From Fredinandcohnia humi (GTDB lineage Bacteria > Bacillota > Bacilli > Bacillales > Bacillaceae_L), in assembly GCF_001439915.1 (NCBI RefSeq), contig NZ_LMBW01000004.1, positions 312,165 to 348,789 of the forward strand: 36,625 nucleotides of DNA, given 5' to 3'. The notes under the pieces are model-generated. The model saw only the letters and a list, made by a program, of their open reading frames with translations. It did no database searches and was not told the origin of the DNA. Below are positions 21,339 through 30,522 of this stretch, in pieces (position 1 is the stretch's first letter; each line of letters opens with the position of its first letter). The position numbers and the translations under genes are program-made.

Positions 21339-21479
21339 AAGTGTCGACCAATTGGGGCATTATGTTCTATAAAAATAGGAAATTACCATTTTGATGAAAC
21401 CATGGTTTCATCATTTCAGCCAAAGCTGAAACTGCAAATGGTAATTTCGTAGAATAAGTGGCAGGTTTGGTCGACACTT
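21339..21479. repeat. Nested inverted-repeat element upstream of nuoA
   Basis: Perfect 13-base ends AAGTGTCGACCAA (21339-21351) and TTGGTCGACACTT (21467-21479) enclose a second pair, GAAATTACCATTT and AAATGGTAATTTC. Inside that lie the 20-base palindrome GATGAAACCATGGTTTCATC and the hairpin TTTCAGC-CAAA-GCTGAAA. The whole could fold as a cloverleaf. No target duplication is obvious. Confidence 0.8.
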
Positions 21480-21500
21480 GGCTGGGAAAAGTGCTATAAT
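21471..21500 (+). promoter_or_regulatory. Predicted nuo operon promoter
   Basis: A -35 TCGACA (21471-21476, five of six), an 18-base spacer and TATAAT (21495-21500) with the extended TGC element. The -35 lies inside the right arm of the 13-base inverted repeat. nuoA starts 62 bases downstream of the -10. Confidence 0.65.
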
Positions 21501-21561
21501 GTATTCGGTTACATTTATAATATTTTGGTAATAAAATGTTTGGGATATCGGAGGGGGCTGC

Positions 21562-21939
21562 ATGGAGGATCTTTTGAATCAGTATTTGAATAGTTACATG
21601 ATTGTGTTTGTCTTCTTGTTGTTGGGTATTATACTCCCGATTGTGGCGTTGTTTCTGGGGAAGTTGCTTCGCCCCGCTGAACCGAGTGAGGAGAAGGCTA
21701 CTACATATGAGAGTGGGATTGAGCCATTCCATGATTCTCGTGTACAGTTTAATGTACGCTATTATATTTTTGCGCTATTGTTTGTTATTTTTGATGTTGA
21801 GACTGTATTTTTATATCCATGGGCTGTTGCCTACGAAAAACTTGGAATTTTCGCATTAGTTGAGATGTTCATTTTCGTTGCTATGCTCGTTATCGGCTTA
21901 GCATATGCTTGGAAGAAGGGCGTGTTGAAATGGATTTAA
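21562..21939 (+). CDS. nuoA: Complex I subunit NuoA
   Basis: Membrane subunit of 125 residues with three helices. The conserved [23 protein letters not shown]-type block (about residues 45-70) and the acidic [12 protein letters not shown] in helix 2 identify it. GGAGGGGG precedes the ATG. It is the first gene of the operon, and its end overlaps nuoB. Confidence 0.95.
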   Translation: MEDLLNQYLNSYMIVFVFLLLGIILPIVALFLGKLLRPAEPSEEKATTYESGIEPFHDSRVQFNVRYYIFALLFVIFDVETVFLYPWAVAYEKLGIFALVEMFIFVAMLVIGLAYAWKKGVLKWI

Positions 21940-22442
21940 AAATGGATGGTATTTCAGATTTAGAGATGGAAGAGTTAAAGAGAAGTGTATTTATGACAAC
22001 GCTGGAGCAGGTGAAAGGTTGGGCGCGAAGTAATTCGTTGTGGCCACTTACATTTGGTCTGGCTTGTTGTGCGATAGAAATGATGGGGACAGGTTCTTCT
22101 CACTATGATTTAGATCGTTTTGGTTCCTTTTTCCGAACGTCTCCTCGTCAGTCTGATTGTATGATTGTGTCGGGTACGGTGACGAAGAAAATGGCGCCCG
22201 TTTTAAAGAGATTGTATGATCAGATGCCTGAGCCAAAATGGGTGATTGCGATGGGTTCATGTGCAACTGCAGGAGGACCTTATGTGAAATCGTATGCGGT
22301 TGTGAAAGGGGTAGACCAAATTGTGCCTGTTGATGTGTACATTCCCGGTTGTCCTCCGAATCCGGCTGCACTGATTTACGGGATTAATAAATTGAGGGAA
22401 AAGATTCGCTATGAGGCTAAAACGGGGAAGAAGGTGATTTAG
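21930..22442 (+). CDS. nuoB: Complex I subunit NuoB
   Basis: Peripheral subunit of 170 residues carrying cluster N2, the last iron-sulfur centre before quinone. Its ligands are all present: Cys46-Cys47 (LACCAIEMM), Cys111 (GSCATAGG) and Cys141 (PGCPPNP). The ATG at 21930 overlaps the nuoA end by ten bases; in-frame starts seven codons upstream or four codons downstream are less likely. Confidence 0.95.
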   Translation: MDLKMDGISDLEMEELKRSVFMTTLEQVKGWARSNSLWPLTFGLACCAIEMMGTGSSHYDLDRFGSFFRTSPRQSDCMIVSGTVTKKMAPVLKRLYDQMPEPKWVIAMGSCATAGGPYVKSYAVVKGVDQIVPVDVYIPGCPPNPAALIYGINKLREKIRYEAKTGKKVI

Positions 22443-22443
22443 C

Positions 22444-23694
22444 GTGAGCGAAGAAAAAGACCTGGAACAACTTAAGCGGGAGGCTGCAGAGAAGGCGAAG
22501 GAAGCTGCGAGAAAGCGACTAGCTGAAAAACAGGCAGCTGAAGCAAAAGGTAAAGATGGATCTAAGGAAGAAAATATAGATATTGCGAAGGCAAAAGCGG
22601 CAGCAGCAGCCAAGGCGAAGGCAGCGGCGCTAGTGAAGCAAAATGTGGCTGAAAAAGCTGGGTCAGGTACGGATGATGATGAGCTTGCGAAAGCCAAGGC
22701 AAAAGCAGTTGCGGCGGCGAAGGCGAAGGCAGCGGCATTAGCGAAGCAGAAGGCGGCAGAAGCAGGGGCAGGCACGGACGATGATGAACTTGCGAAAGCC
22801 AAGGCAAAAGCAGTTGCAGCAGCCAAAGCGAAGGCAGCGGCGCTAGCAAAGCAGAAGGCGGCTGAAAAAGCAGGGGCAGGCACGGATGACGATGACTTAG
22901 CGAAAGCCAAGGCAAAGGCAGTTGCAGCAGCCAAAGCGAAGGCAGCAGCATTAGCGAAGCAGAAGGCGGCAGAATCTGGGGCAAGCTCGGACGATGTTGA
23001 GCTTGCGAAGGCCAAGGCAAAAGCAGTAGCAGTGGCCAAGGCAAAGGCAGCGGCAGCGGCAAAAGCCAAAGCGGCGGCCGGTGGCGGTGGATCAGACGAT
23101 CTTGCCAAGGAAAAAGCGAAAGCTATTGCAGCAGCAAAGGCAGCTGCAGCAGCAAGAGCGAAAGCCACAGCGGGTGGAGCAACCACTGAAGAAGAAGCCG
23201 AAGAGACAATACCATCTCCAAACCAAAAATATTTGAATAAGTACGTGAAAGTTATCACGGAACACTTAGGGGAAGACATTTTAGAAGATTCATATATTAA
23301 TACACTATCAAAAGATGTACCAACACTTGTGGCAAAGCCAGATACATATTTTAAGATTGCACAGTTTTTAAAGTTTAATGAACAGCTTGGGTTTGATTAC
23401 CTCTCAGAGCTGCATGGTACAGACTTCCAGACACATATGGAAGTATATGTTCACTTATTCTCTTATAAAAATCGTCAATCTGTTGCGTTAAAAGTAAAAA
23501 TTGACCGTGATGAGCCAATAACTGCTTCACTAAGCCCGTTATGGGAAGGGGCAAATTGGCCAGAGCGTGAAGCGTATGACTTGCTTGGCATTACATTTAC
23601 AGGGCATCCGAATTTAACACGAATTCTATTACCGGATGACTGGGTGGGATATCCACTTAGAAAAGACTATGAACCGTATGATGTGGAGGTGTAG
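22444..23694 (+). CDS. nuoC: Complex I subunit NuoC with a long Ala/Lys repeat extension
   Basis: The carboxy part (about residues 262-416) is the ordinary 30-kDa subunit, with the signature PLWEGANWPEREAYDLLGI and a final GYPLRKDYEPYDVEV. In front is an extension of roughly 255 residues made almost only of Ala, Lys, Asp, Glu and Gln. It contains about six degenerate copies of a 35-residue unit such as DELAKAKAKAVAAAKAKAA; clear copies begin at residues 40, 75, 110, 146 and 181. It is predicted helical and strongly basic with acidic joints. Similar extensions occur on NuoC of some other bacilli, as I recall. The function is unknown. It starts at GTG, one base after the nuoB stop, behind AAGGTGA. 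Confidence 0.93.
   Translation: MSEEKDLEQLKREAAEKAKEAARKRLAEKQAAEAKGKDGSKEENIDIAKAKAAAAAKAKAAALVKQNVAEKAGSGTDDDELAKAKAKAVAAAKAKAAALAKQKAAEAGAGTDDDELAKAKAKAVAAAKAKAAALAKQKAAEKAGAGTDDDDLAKAKAKAVAAAKAKAAALAKQKAAESGASSDDVELAKAKAKAVAVAKAKAAAAAKAKAAAGGGGSDDLAKEKAKAIAAAKAAAAARAKATAGGATTEEEAEETIPSPNQKYLNKYVKVITEHLGEDILEDSYINTLSKDVPTLVAKPDTYFKIAQFLKFNEQLGFDYLSELHGTDFQTHMEVYVHLFSYKNRQSVALKVKIDRDEPITASLSPLWEGANWPEREAYDLLGITFTGHPNLTRILLPDDWVGYPLRKDYEPYDVEV
22561..23185 (+). repeat. In-frame ~105-bp repeats within nuoC
   Basis: About six copies of a 105-108-base unit encode the Ala/Lys-rich arm. Two to four of the central copies are nearly identical at DNA level, so copy number could change by recombination. 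Confidence 0.85.
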
Positions 23695-23697
23695 CAT

Positions 23698-24798
23698 ATG
23701 ATTCGTACAGAAGAAATGCTCCTAAATGTAGGTCCCCAGCATCCAAGTACGCACGGGGTATTCCGTCTCGTTGTCAAAATTGACGGAGAAATCATCAAGG
23801 AAGCTACACCTGTAATTGGATATCTTCACCGTGGTACCGAAAAACTTGCAGAGGATTTGCAATACACACAAATTATTCCGTACACAGACCGAATGGATTA
23901 TTTATCAGCGATGACGAATAACTATGTGCTTTGTCACGCTGTTGAGACGATGATGGATATCGAGATTCCGGAGAGGGCTGAGTATTTACGTATCCTTGCG
24001 ATGGAATTGGGTCGGGTTGCAAGTCACCTTGTATGGTGGGGAACGTATTTGCTTGATATCGGTGCAACTACGCCATTCCTCTATGCGTTTAGAGAAAGAG
24101 AAATGATTATTAATCTACTAAATGAGCTTTCTGGTGCAAGACTTACGTTTAATTATATGCGTGTTGGCGGGGTTAAATGGGATGCGCCTGAGGGCTGGAT
24201 TGAAAAAGTAAAAGAATTTGTTCCTTATATGAGATCACAGCTTCCTGGGTACCACCAGCTTGTCACAGGAAATGAAATCTTCCGTGACCGTGTGATTGGC
24301 GTTGGAAAATATACGAAAGAAGATGCGCTGAATTACTCCCTAAGTGGTACGAACCTACGTTGTACAGGAGTGAAATGGGATCTTAGAAAAGATGAGCCAT
24401 ATTCGATCTATGACCGTTTCGATTTTGATGTTCCAACAAGGGACGGTGGGGATGCCTGGGCACGCTATCACTGTCGAATGGCTGAGATTGAGGAAACCCT
24501 TAAAATTATCGAGCAGGCTGTCGAACAATTCCCTGAAGAAGGGCCAATTATGGCAAAGGTACCGAAAATCATCAAAGCGCCTAAGGGTGAAGCGTATGTA
24601 AGAATTGAATCACCACGCGGAGAAATTGGCTGCTATATCTCGAGTGATGGAAAAAAAGAACCGTATCGGTTGAAATTCAGACGTCCGTCATTCTACAATC
24701 TCCAAATCCTTCCGAAGCTGTTAAAGGGTGAAAATATGGCAAACATGATTGCAATCTTGGGTGCAATCGACATTGTCCTTGGGGAGGTTGATGGCTAA
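23698..24798 (+). CDS. nuoD: Complex I subunit NuoD
   Basis: The 49-kDa subunit, 366 residues, which lines the quinone pocket with NuoB. The quinone-site block VGPQHPSTHGVFR is near residue 11, and HLVWWGTYLLDIGATTPF and GEAYVRIESPRGEIGCYI are conserved. The carboxy end IAILGAIDIVLGEVDG is typical, with the terminal DxxxGEVDR-type motif ending in Gly. It is separate from nuoC, not fused. Its stop overlaps the nuoH start (TAATG). Confidence 0.96.
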   Translation: MIRTEEMLLNVGPQHPSTHGVFRLVVKIDGEIIKEATPVIGYLHRGTEKLAEDLQYTQIIPYTDRMDYLSAMTNNYVLCHAVETMMDIEIPERAEYLRILAMELGRVASHLVWWGTYLLDIGATTPFLYAFREREMIINLLNELSGARLTFNYMRVGGVKWDAPEGWIEKVKEFVPYMRSQLPGYHQLVTGNEIFRDRVIGVGKYTKEDALNYSLSGTNLRCTGVKWDLRKDEPYSIYDRFDFDVPTRDGGDAWARYHCRMAEIEETLKIIEQAVEQFPEEGPIMAKVPKIIKAPKGEAYVRIESPRGEIGCYISSDGKKEPYRLKFRRPSFYNLQILPKLLKGENMANMIAILGAIDIVLGEVDG

Positions 24799-25799
24799 TG
24801 ATCGAAAACCTGCTAAGTTCACCTCCAAGCTGGCTGAATTTTGGTATTTTCTTTTTACTAGCAACCATCTTGCTTTTTGTCATCCTAGGATTTGTTACAT
24901 ATGGAATCCTGGCAGAGCGTAAAGTTATGGGATTTATGCAAGCACGTATGGGACCAAACCAGGTTGGGGGACGCTGGGGACTTTTACAAACAGTTGCTGA
25001 CGTTTTAAAGCTTCTTCTAAAAGAAGACGTAATCCCAAAGGCTGCAGATAAGCCATTGTTTATACTCGCGCCTGTCATTGCATTTGCGCCAGCCTTCATG
25101 GTTGTGGCAGCACTTCCATTCACGGATAGCTACAAATTTGCCGACATTGGTGTAGGCTTGCTATATTATGTTGCTGTTTCCGGAATTACCACAGTTGGAA
25201 TTGTCGCTGGTGGATGGGCATCAAATAATAAATATGCCCTCATGGGAGGAATGCGTGCAGCGGCACAAATGATTTCCTATGAGATTCCACTCGTGATGTC
25301 AGTAATCGGAGTCATTTTATTATCCGGCAGCTTAAACCTGTCAGATATCGTTGAAGCTCAGGATAAGGTATGGTTTATTTTTGCTCAGCCGATTGCCTTT
25401 GTTGTATTCTTTATTGCGTCTGTCGCGGAGCTCAACCGTGTACCGTTTGACTTACCTGAGGCAGAATCAGAGATTGTCGCCGGTTTCCATATTGAGTACT
25501 CAGGATTTAGATGGGCATTCTTTATGCTGGCGGAATATGTGTATATGTTTGCGATGGCTGCATTAACGACCGTTCTTTTCTTAGGAGGATGGAAACCTGT
25601 TCTTTTCTTAGGCTTTATTCCAGGTGCCGTTTGGTTCGCTTTGAAATTTAGCTTAGTTATCTTTGTCTTAATCTGGTTCCGTTCCACATTCCCGCGTTTA
25701 CGTGCGGATAGATTGATGGAATTCGGCTGGAAAGTACTGCTTCCAATCGCACTAGCAAACATTTTCCTATCAGCCTTAATTAAGGAATTGTTCTTTTAA
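24798..25799 (+). CDS. nuoH: Complex I subunit NuoH
   Basis: Membrane subunit of 333 residues, about eight helices, which joins the quinone pocket to the ion channels. Conserved loops ERKVMGFMQARMGPNQVG (about residues 40-57) and RVPFDLPEAESEIVAGFHIEYSG (from about 214) are intact, with the acidic residues needed for coupling. Confidence 0.96.
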   Translation: MIENLLSSPPSWLNFGIFFLLATILLFVILGFVTYGILAERKVMGFMQARMGPNQVGGRWGLLQTVADVLKLLLKEDVIPKAADKPLFILAPVIAFAPAFMVVAALPFTDSYKFADIGVGLLYYVAVSGITTVGIVAGGWASNNKYALMGGMRAAAQMISYEIPLVMSVIGVILLSGSLNLSDIVEAQDKVWFIFAQPIAFVVFFIASVAELNRVPFDLPEAESEIVAGFHIEYSGFRWAFFMLAEYVYMFAMAALTTVLFLGGWKPVLFLGFIPGAVWFALKFSLVIFVLIWFRSTFPRLRADRLMEFGWKVLLPIALANIFLSALIKELFF

Positions 25800-25825
25800 G
25801 ACTTAAATAAAAGGGGTGACAATAT

Positions 25826-26245
25826 ATGCTTGGCTTGCTGAAAGGGATGAAATACACCCTTAATCAATTAACTTATAAAAAAGTCACATATGATTATCCG
25901 AATGAACCACTGCCACTGCCAGATCGGTTTCGTGGTATTCAAAAATTTTATCCAGAAAAATGTATCGTATGTAATCAATGCGCCAACATTTGTCCAACCG
26001 ATTGTATCCAGTTAACGGGGAAAAAGCACCCTGATCCGACCAAAAAAGGGAAAATCATTGATACGTATGACATCAACTTTGAAATTTGTATACTATGTGA
26101 CCTTTGCACAGAGGTTTGTCCGACAGAAGCAATTGTGATGACAAACAACTTTGAACTCGCGGAATATAGCCGTGATGACCTTTTTAAAAATCTAGAGTGG
26201 TTGGATGAAAACGATACGAATGTAAGAAAGGAGAATAAAGTGTGA
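25826..26245 (+). CDS. nuoI: Complex I subunit NuoI
   Basis: Ferredoxin-like subunit of 139 residues with two 4Fe-4S motifs: Cys46/49/52 with Cys56, and Cys88/91/94 with Cys98, both in the CxxCxxCxxxCP form. These are clusters N6a and N6b, which feed N2. In a complex without NuoEFG this subunit is the likely entry point for electrons. The ATG follows GGGGTGA, 26 bases after nuoH. Confidence 0.95.
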   Translation: MLGLLKGMKYTLNQLTYKKVTYDYPNEPLPLPDRFRGIQKFYPEKCIVCNQCANICPTDCIQLTGKKHPDPTKKGKIIDTYDINFEICILCDLCTEVCPTEAIVMTNNFELAEYSRDDLFKNLEWLDENDTNVRKENKV

Positions 26246-26757
26246 CTGGAGAATTCTTAGCATTCATAGTCCTTGCAATCAGTGCGATGGGCGGCGGTGT
26301 GTTAATGCTGAACCTCCAAAAGGTTATACACATGGTTATCGCACTTGTCTTCACTTTCATTAGTATCGCGGGTTTGTTTGTACTGCTTCATGCCGAATTC
26401 GTTGCAGCAGTGCAGGTCTTGATTTACTCAGGTGCCATCACGATTTTAATGCTCTTTGGAATTATGCTCACGAAGCATAATGACACGAACGAGCCAAAGC
26501 TTAGTCGTGGTCGAACCATATTTGTTCTTGTTGGAATCCTAGCATTCGGTATTGCCGTTTACCTTGGCATTTACGATTTGGATTTTGGCGGGCAAGCAAC
26601 CGACCTTCATGTGAACAATACCGAGAAAATTGGAATTGAGCTTTTTGCAAAGTATGTCATTCCATTTGAATTAACATCTGTTGTGTTACTTGTTGCGTTA
26701 GTAGGGGCAATCCTTTTAGCGAAAAAAGACAATGAACAGGAGGCGAATGAGGAATGA
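26242..26757 (+). CDS. nuoJ: Complex I subunit NuoJ
   Basis: Membrane subunit of 171 residues with five helices. It opens [19 protein letters not shown], and [19 protein letters not shown] is the conserved third helix with its pi-bulge region. It starts at GTG, overlapping the nuoI stop, and overlaps nuoK at its own end. Confidence 0.94.
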   Translation: MTGEFLAFIVLAISAMGGGVLMLNLQKVIHMVIALVFTFISIAGLFVLLHAEFVAAVQVLIYSGAITILMLFGIMLTKHNDTNEPKLSRGRTIFVLVGILAFGIAVYLGIYDLDFGGQATDLHVNNTEKIGIELFAKYVIPFELTSVVLLVALVGAILLAKKDNEQEANEE

Positions 26758-27068
26758 GTTCGATTCCATTAGCAGCCTACCTTATCCTAGCGTTAATTTT
26801 ATTTTGTATCGGCCTATATGGGGCGTTCACAAAAAGAAATACGGTTATCGTCTTGATCTCAGTTGAATTGATGCTGAATGCAGTGAATATTAATTTTGTG
26901 GCTTTTAGTAAATATGGGATGGTCCCCGGCATTATCGGGCAAATCTTCGCACTGTTTACGATTGCCATTGCAGCAGCAGAATTTGCTGTTGGTCTAGCTA
27001 TCTTGATGGCACTGTACCGAAATAAACGTACGGTTAACATTGATGAAATGAATTTCATGAAACATTAG
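26754..27068 (+). CDS. nuoK: Complex I subunit NuoK
   Basis: Membrane subunit of 104 residues with three helices. The conserved Glu38 in [12 protein letters not shown] and a second acidic residue in [12 protein letters not shown] are part of the proton path. Its ATG overlaps the nuoJ stop (ATGA). Confidence 0.95.
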   Translation: MSSIPLAAYLILALILFCIGLYGAFTKRNTVIVLISVELMLNAVNINFVAFSKYGMVPGIIGQIFALFTIAIAAAEFAVGLAILMALYRNKRTVNIDEMNFMKH

Positions 27069-27153
27069 ATGAAAAATCGTACCGGTAAAGGCGATGGAAT
27101 CAAAGGTTTCACTCGTTTTTAACGCAAAGATCAAAGAAGGGGATTGTGATACG

Positions 27154-29022
27154 ATGATGGAAAATGCATGGATCATACCGCTTTTCCCGCTTATCTCTTT
27201 TTTGTTCCTTCTTATATTCGGTAAACGAATGAAGGAGTCGAGTGCCTATATTGGCATTTTGCTTACGTTTGTCTCATTCGTCTACTCGGTGTTGGTTCTC
27301 ATCAAGAGACTCGGGAATCCAACATACAAATATGAGAGCACTTGGTTATCAATTGGGGATGTTCACTTAACAGCGGGGTTTGAAGTTAATCAATTAAATG
27401 CACTTATGTTGGTGGTAGTATCGCTTGTCAGTTTTTTAGTACATATGTATTCAAAAGGGTATATGCATGGTGATGAGCGCATTCCTGTATTTTATGCGTA
27501 CCTTGGGTTATTTACCTTTGCGATGTTGGGCTTGGTGCTCTCTCCAAACCTTCTTCAAACGTATATTTTCTGGGAGCTTGTTGGACTCGGTTCATTCCTA
27601 TTAATTGGTTTCTACTTTTATAAAGAAGAAGCAAAAGCCGCTGCTAAAAAAGCGTTTATTATGACGCGTATCGGGGATGTTGGCTTATTAATCGGGATGA
27701 TTCTATTATTCTGGCAAGTTAATAGCTTTGAATATGATGAAATTTTTAGAGCAGTCAGTAATGGGGAAATTTCATCAACTATGATTACCTTAACCGCGAT
27801 TTTAATATTTGTTGGGGCCATCGGTAAATCTGGTCAATTCCCACTTCATACATGGTTGCCGGACGCGATGGAGGGTCCGACACCTGTTTCAGCTTTAATT
27901 CACGCAGCTACGATGGTAGCAGCAGGGGTTTATTTAGTGGCAACAACGTACCCCTTATTTGCCGCAAGTCATGCCGCGATGATGACAGTTGCCATTATCG
28001 GAGGAATTACGGCAATTTTTGCAGCATCAATTGGCTTAACGCAAAAGGATATTAAACGCGTTCTAGCCTACTCAACAGTGAGTCAGCTCGGCTACATGAT
28101 GCTTGCATTAGGCTCTGCTGGGTATGTTGCAGGAGTATTCCACTTAATGACACATGCCTTCTTTAAAGCGTTGCTGTTCTTGGCAGCGGGTAGCGTGATT
28201 CATGCTGTCCATACACAGAACATCGAGGAAATGGGCGGATTATGGAAAAAGCTTCGCATAACAGGTCCATTGTTCTTAATCGGAACTTTAGCAATCAGTG
28301 GTGTTCCGTTTTTCTCGGGATTTTTCAGTAAGGATGAGATCTTAATTGCGGCTTGGGCACAAGGAAATTACGTGTTGTTCTGGTTGGCAGTGATTGCAGC
28401 GTTCTTTACGGCATTTTATATGTTCCGCTTGTTCTTTATGGTCTTCACGGGTGAGTCTAGAGGAAAACAAACAAATGTAAAAGAGTCATCAAGTTCAATG
28501 ACGATTCCGATGATTGTTCTAGGTGTCCTAGCAGTTGTAGCGGGTTATGTGAACACACCTTGGTTTGGAACCTTTTTAGGGGATTGGTTAACAGAGGGGA
28601 CGAACCTTTACGGACCAGGCCATATCGAAGGACCAGGATGGATTATGGCAGTCGCAACATTCGCATCCCTATTTGGTCTTTTGCTTGCATATGCGATGTA
28701 TCAACGGAAAACAGTTTCAAGGGACTTTTTCAGTTCTCGAGCACCAACGATGTACAGTATCGTCAATAACAAATATTTTATAGATGAATTTTACAACATG
28801 ACTGTTGTTTACGCGACAAAGGTATTCAGCTTATTCTTGCGTTATATAGATGAATTTTTAGTAGGTGGCATTGTAAAAGGCGTGGCCCAAGCAACACAAG
28901 GAATCGGAAAATTTGGGGCTAAGCTTCAAAATGGCCAGGTTCAAATGTACACATCCGTTGCCTTTGTGGGATTAGCAATCTTACTTCTCGTTGTGGCACT
29001 GACAGGGGGGTACTTAAGATGA
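27154..29022 (+). CDS. nuoL: Complex I subunit NuoL
   Basis: Antiporter-like subunit of 622 residues, many membrane helices, with a carboxy-terminal part consistent with the long lateral helix. Conserved charged sites are visible: FWELVGLGSFLLIGFYFYK, GAIGKSGQFPLHTWLPDAMEGPTPVSALIHAATMV-type block split over about 230-270, and FSKDEILIAAW. I prefer the ATG at 27154, with AAGGGG upstream; ATG 27157 is equally possible, and an upstream in-frame start at 27094 lacks family character. Confidence 0.95.
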   Translation: MMENAWIIPLFPLISFLFLLIFGKRMKESSAYIGILLTFVSFVYSVLVLIKRLGNPTYKYESTWLSIGDVHLTAGFEVNQLNALMLVVVSLVSFLVHMYSKGYMHGDERIPVFYAYLGLFTFAMLGLVLSPNLLQTYIFWELVGLGSFLLIGFYFYKEEAKAAAKKAFIMTRIGDVGLLIGMILLFWQVNSFEYDEIFRAVSNGEISSTMITLTAILIFVGAIGKSGQFPLHTWLPDAMEGPTPVSALIHAATMVAAGVYLVATTYPLFAASHAAMMTVAIIGGITAIFAASIGLTQKDIKRVLAYSTVSQLGYMMLALGSAGYVAGVFHLMTHAFFKALLFLAAGSVIHAVHTQNIEEMGGLWKKLRITGPLFLIGTLAISGVPFFSGFFSKDEILIAAWAQGNYVLFWLAVIAAFFTAFYMFRLFFMVFTGESRGKQTNVKESSSSMTIPMIVLGVLAVVAGYVNTPWFGTFLGDWLTEGTNLYGPGHIEGPGWIMAVATFASLFGLLLAYAMYQRKTVSRDFFSSRAPTMYSIVNNKYFIDEFYNMTVVYATKVFSLFLRYIDEFLVGGIVKGVAQATQGIGKFGAKLQNGQVQMYTSVAFVGLAILLLVVALTGGYLR

Positions 29023-30518
29023 GCTCATTTATTCTTTCACTTTTAGTATTCTTCCCGATTTTAGGTATTGCCGTTCTTGCGTTTGTACCAAAAACGGAGG
29101 AAAAAACGATTAAGCTTGTTGGTACTTTAGCTACGATTCCTTCACTTGTCCTTGCTCTTTATGTTTACGGAGCAGCGGACCTTGACAAGTTTAAGGAAAG
29201 CGTACATTGGTTTGGTTTTTTGCCAAAAGGAAATCCGTGGGAAGTCAATTATGAATTGGGCCTGAATGGTCTAACCTTAGTGCTGGTTCTTTTGACAACT
29301 GTGATTTCAACACTCGCAGCCATTGCATCTGTTCACATTAAAAAAGAATGGAAAGGCTATTTCATGCTTTTTCTTTTACTTGAACTTGGCATGCTCGGTG
29401 TGTTTACAGCAGGAAATTTAATTTTATTCTTTGTGTTCTTTGAAATGACACTTATTTCGACGTTCTTCCTAATTGGAAAATGGGGCTATTTTGAAAAAGA
29501 AAAAGCAGCGTTTAGCTTTTTAATTTATAACGGACTTGGTTCTGCCATTTTGCTAATTGTCATTATGATTATTTTTGCAAAGGCTGGAACTACGAATATT
29601 GCGGCATTAACAGCGATTTTTGCAAGTCCGTCAGATAGTTTACCGATTCCAGGTCAATTTTCGGAGGATTTACGCCTTGGATTATTGATTGCCATCATTA
29701 TCGGGTTTGGCATCAAATTACCGATTTTCCCATTGCACTCGTGGATGCTGCGTGTTCACGTACAAGCACCACCATCGATCGTTATGATTCACTCAGGGAT
29801 CCTTTTAAAAATTGGAGCGTACGGGATTATCCGCTTCGGAATGGGATTCTTCCCGGATGAGTTTAGCACAGTAGCCCCGATTGTTGCTGTGCTCGGGGTG
29901 ATTAACCTTTTATATGGAGCATTTTTAGCATTTGTCCAAAAAGACTTCAAAATGGTTCTTGCCTACTCAAGTATTTCCCATATGGGGATTGTGTTGATTG
30001 GCCTTGGTGCGATGAATGAAGCGGGAGTGCAGGGTGCGGTATTCCAAGTTGTGTCACACGGCTTGATTTCGGCATTATTGTTCTTCTTGATTGGGGTCAT
30101 GTACGAACGTGCGGGAACATCATATATTGATAAGCTTGGTGGACTTGCAAAGGTGATGCCACTAACAGCTGGATTTTTATTAGCAGCAGCAATGGCTTCA
30201 CTTGGGATGCCGGGAATGTCCGGATTTGTCAGTGAATTTATGGCCTTCCTTGGACTGTTCAAGGAAATGCCAGTACTTGCTGCAGTTGGGGCAATTGGCA
30301 TCATTTTGACAGCTGTGTATTTATTACGTGCAGTATTAAATGTGACATACGGAAAGGCAAATCATTCCTATGAGGGCGCATTTGATTTACGTCCGATTGA
30401 AATGATTCCGGTCATTGTGTTACTGGCATTCATCGTATTAATTGGTGTTTATCCTAACGTGCTTACACAGCCACTTCAGGTTGCACTTGAAACAATCATG
30501 TTAGGGTTAGGAGGGTGA
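29019..30518 (+). CDS. nuoM: Complex I subunit NuoM
   Basis: Antiporter-like subunit of 499 residues, about 14 helices. The channel lysine region GFGIKLPIFPLHSWMLRVH and the helix-5 glutamate in FVFFEMTLISTFFLIG are present, as is AYSSISHMGIVLIGL. It overlaps nuoL by four bases (ATGA). Confidence 0.96.
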   Translation: MSSFILSLLVFFPILGIAVLAFVPKTEEKTIKLVGTLATIPSLVLALYVYGAADLDKFKESVHWFGFLPKGNPWEVNYELGLNGLTLVLVLLTTVISTLAAIASVHIKKEWKGYFMLFLLLELGMLGVFTAGNLILFFVFFEMTLISTFFLIGKWGYFEKEKAAFSFLIYNGLGSAILLIVIMIIFAKAGTTNIAALTAIFASPSDSLPIPGQFSEDLRLGLLIAIIIGFGIKLPIFPLHSWMLRVHVQAPPSIVMIHSGILLKIGAYGIIRFGMGFFPDEFSTVAPIVAVLGVINLLYGAFLAFVQKDFKMVLAYSSISHMGIVLIGLGAMNEAGVQGAVFQVVSHGLISALLFFLIGVMYERAGTSYIDKLGGLAKVMPLTAGFLLAAAMASLGMPGMSGFVSEFMAFLGLFKEMPVLAAVGAIGIILTAVYLLRAVLNVTYGKANHSYEGAFDLRPIEMIPVIVLLAFIVLIGVYPNVLTQPLQVALETIMLGLGG

Positions 30519-30522
30519 GCCG

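Noticed and set aside
21190-21372. Plus-strand 60-codon open frame before nuoA
   Set aside because: No ribosome site; it runs through a perfect hairpin and into the inverted-repeat element.
21367-21732. Minus-strand 121-codon open frame over the nuoA start
   Set aside because: It lies across the inverted-repeat element and nuoA, with no ribosome site.
22257-23279. Minus-strand 340-codon open frame rich in Ala, Phe and Ser
   Set aside because: It is the mirror of the Ala/Lys repeat in nuoC, whose codons leave few stops on the other strand. It has no ribosome site and overlaps nuoB and nuoC.
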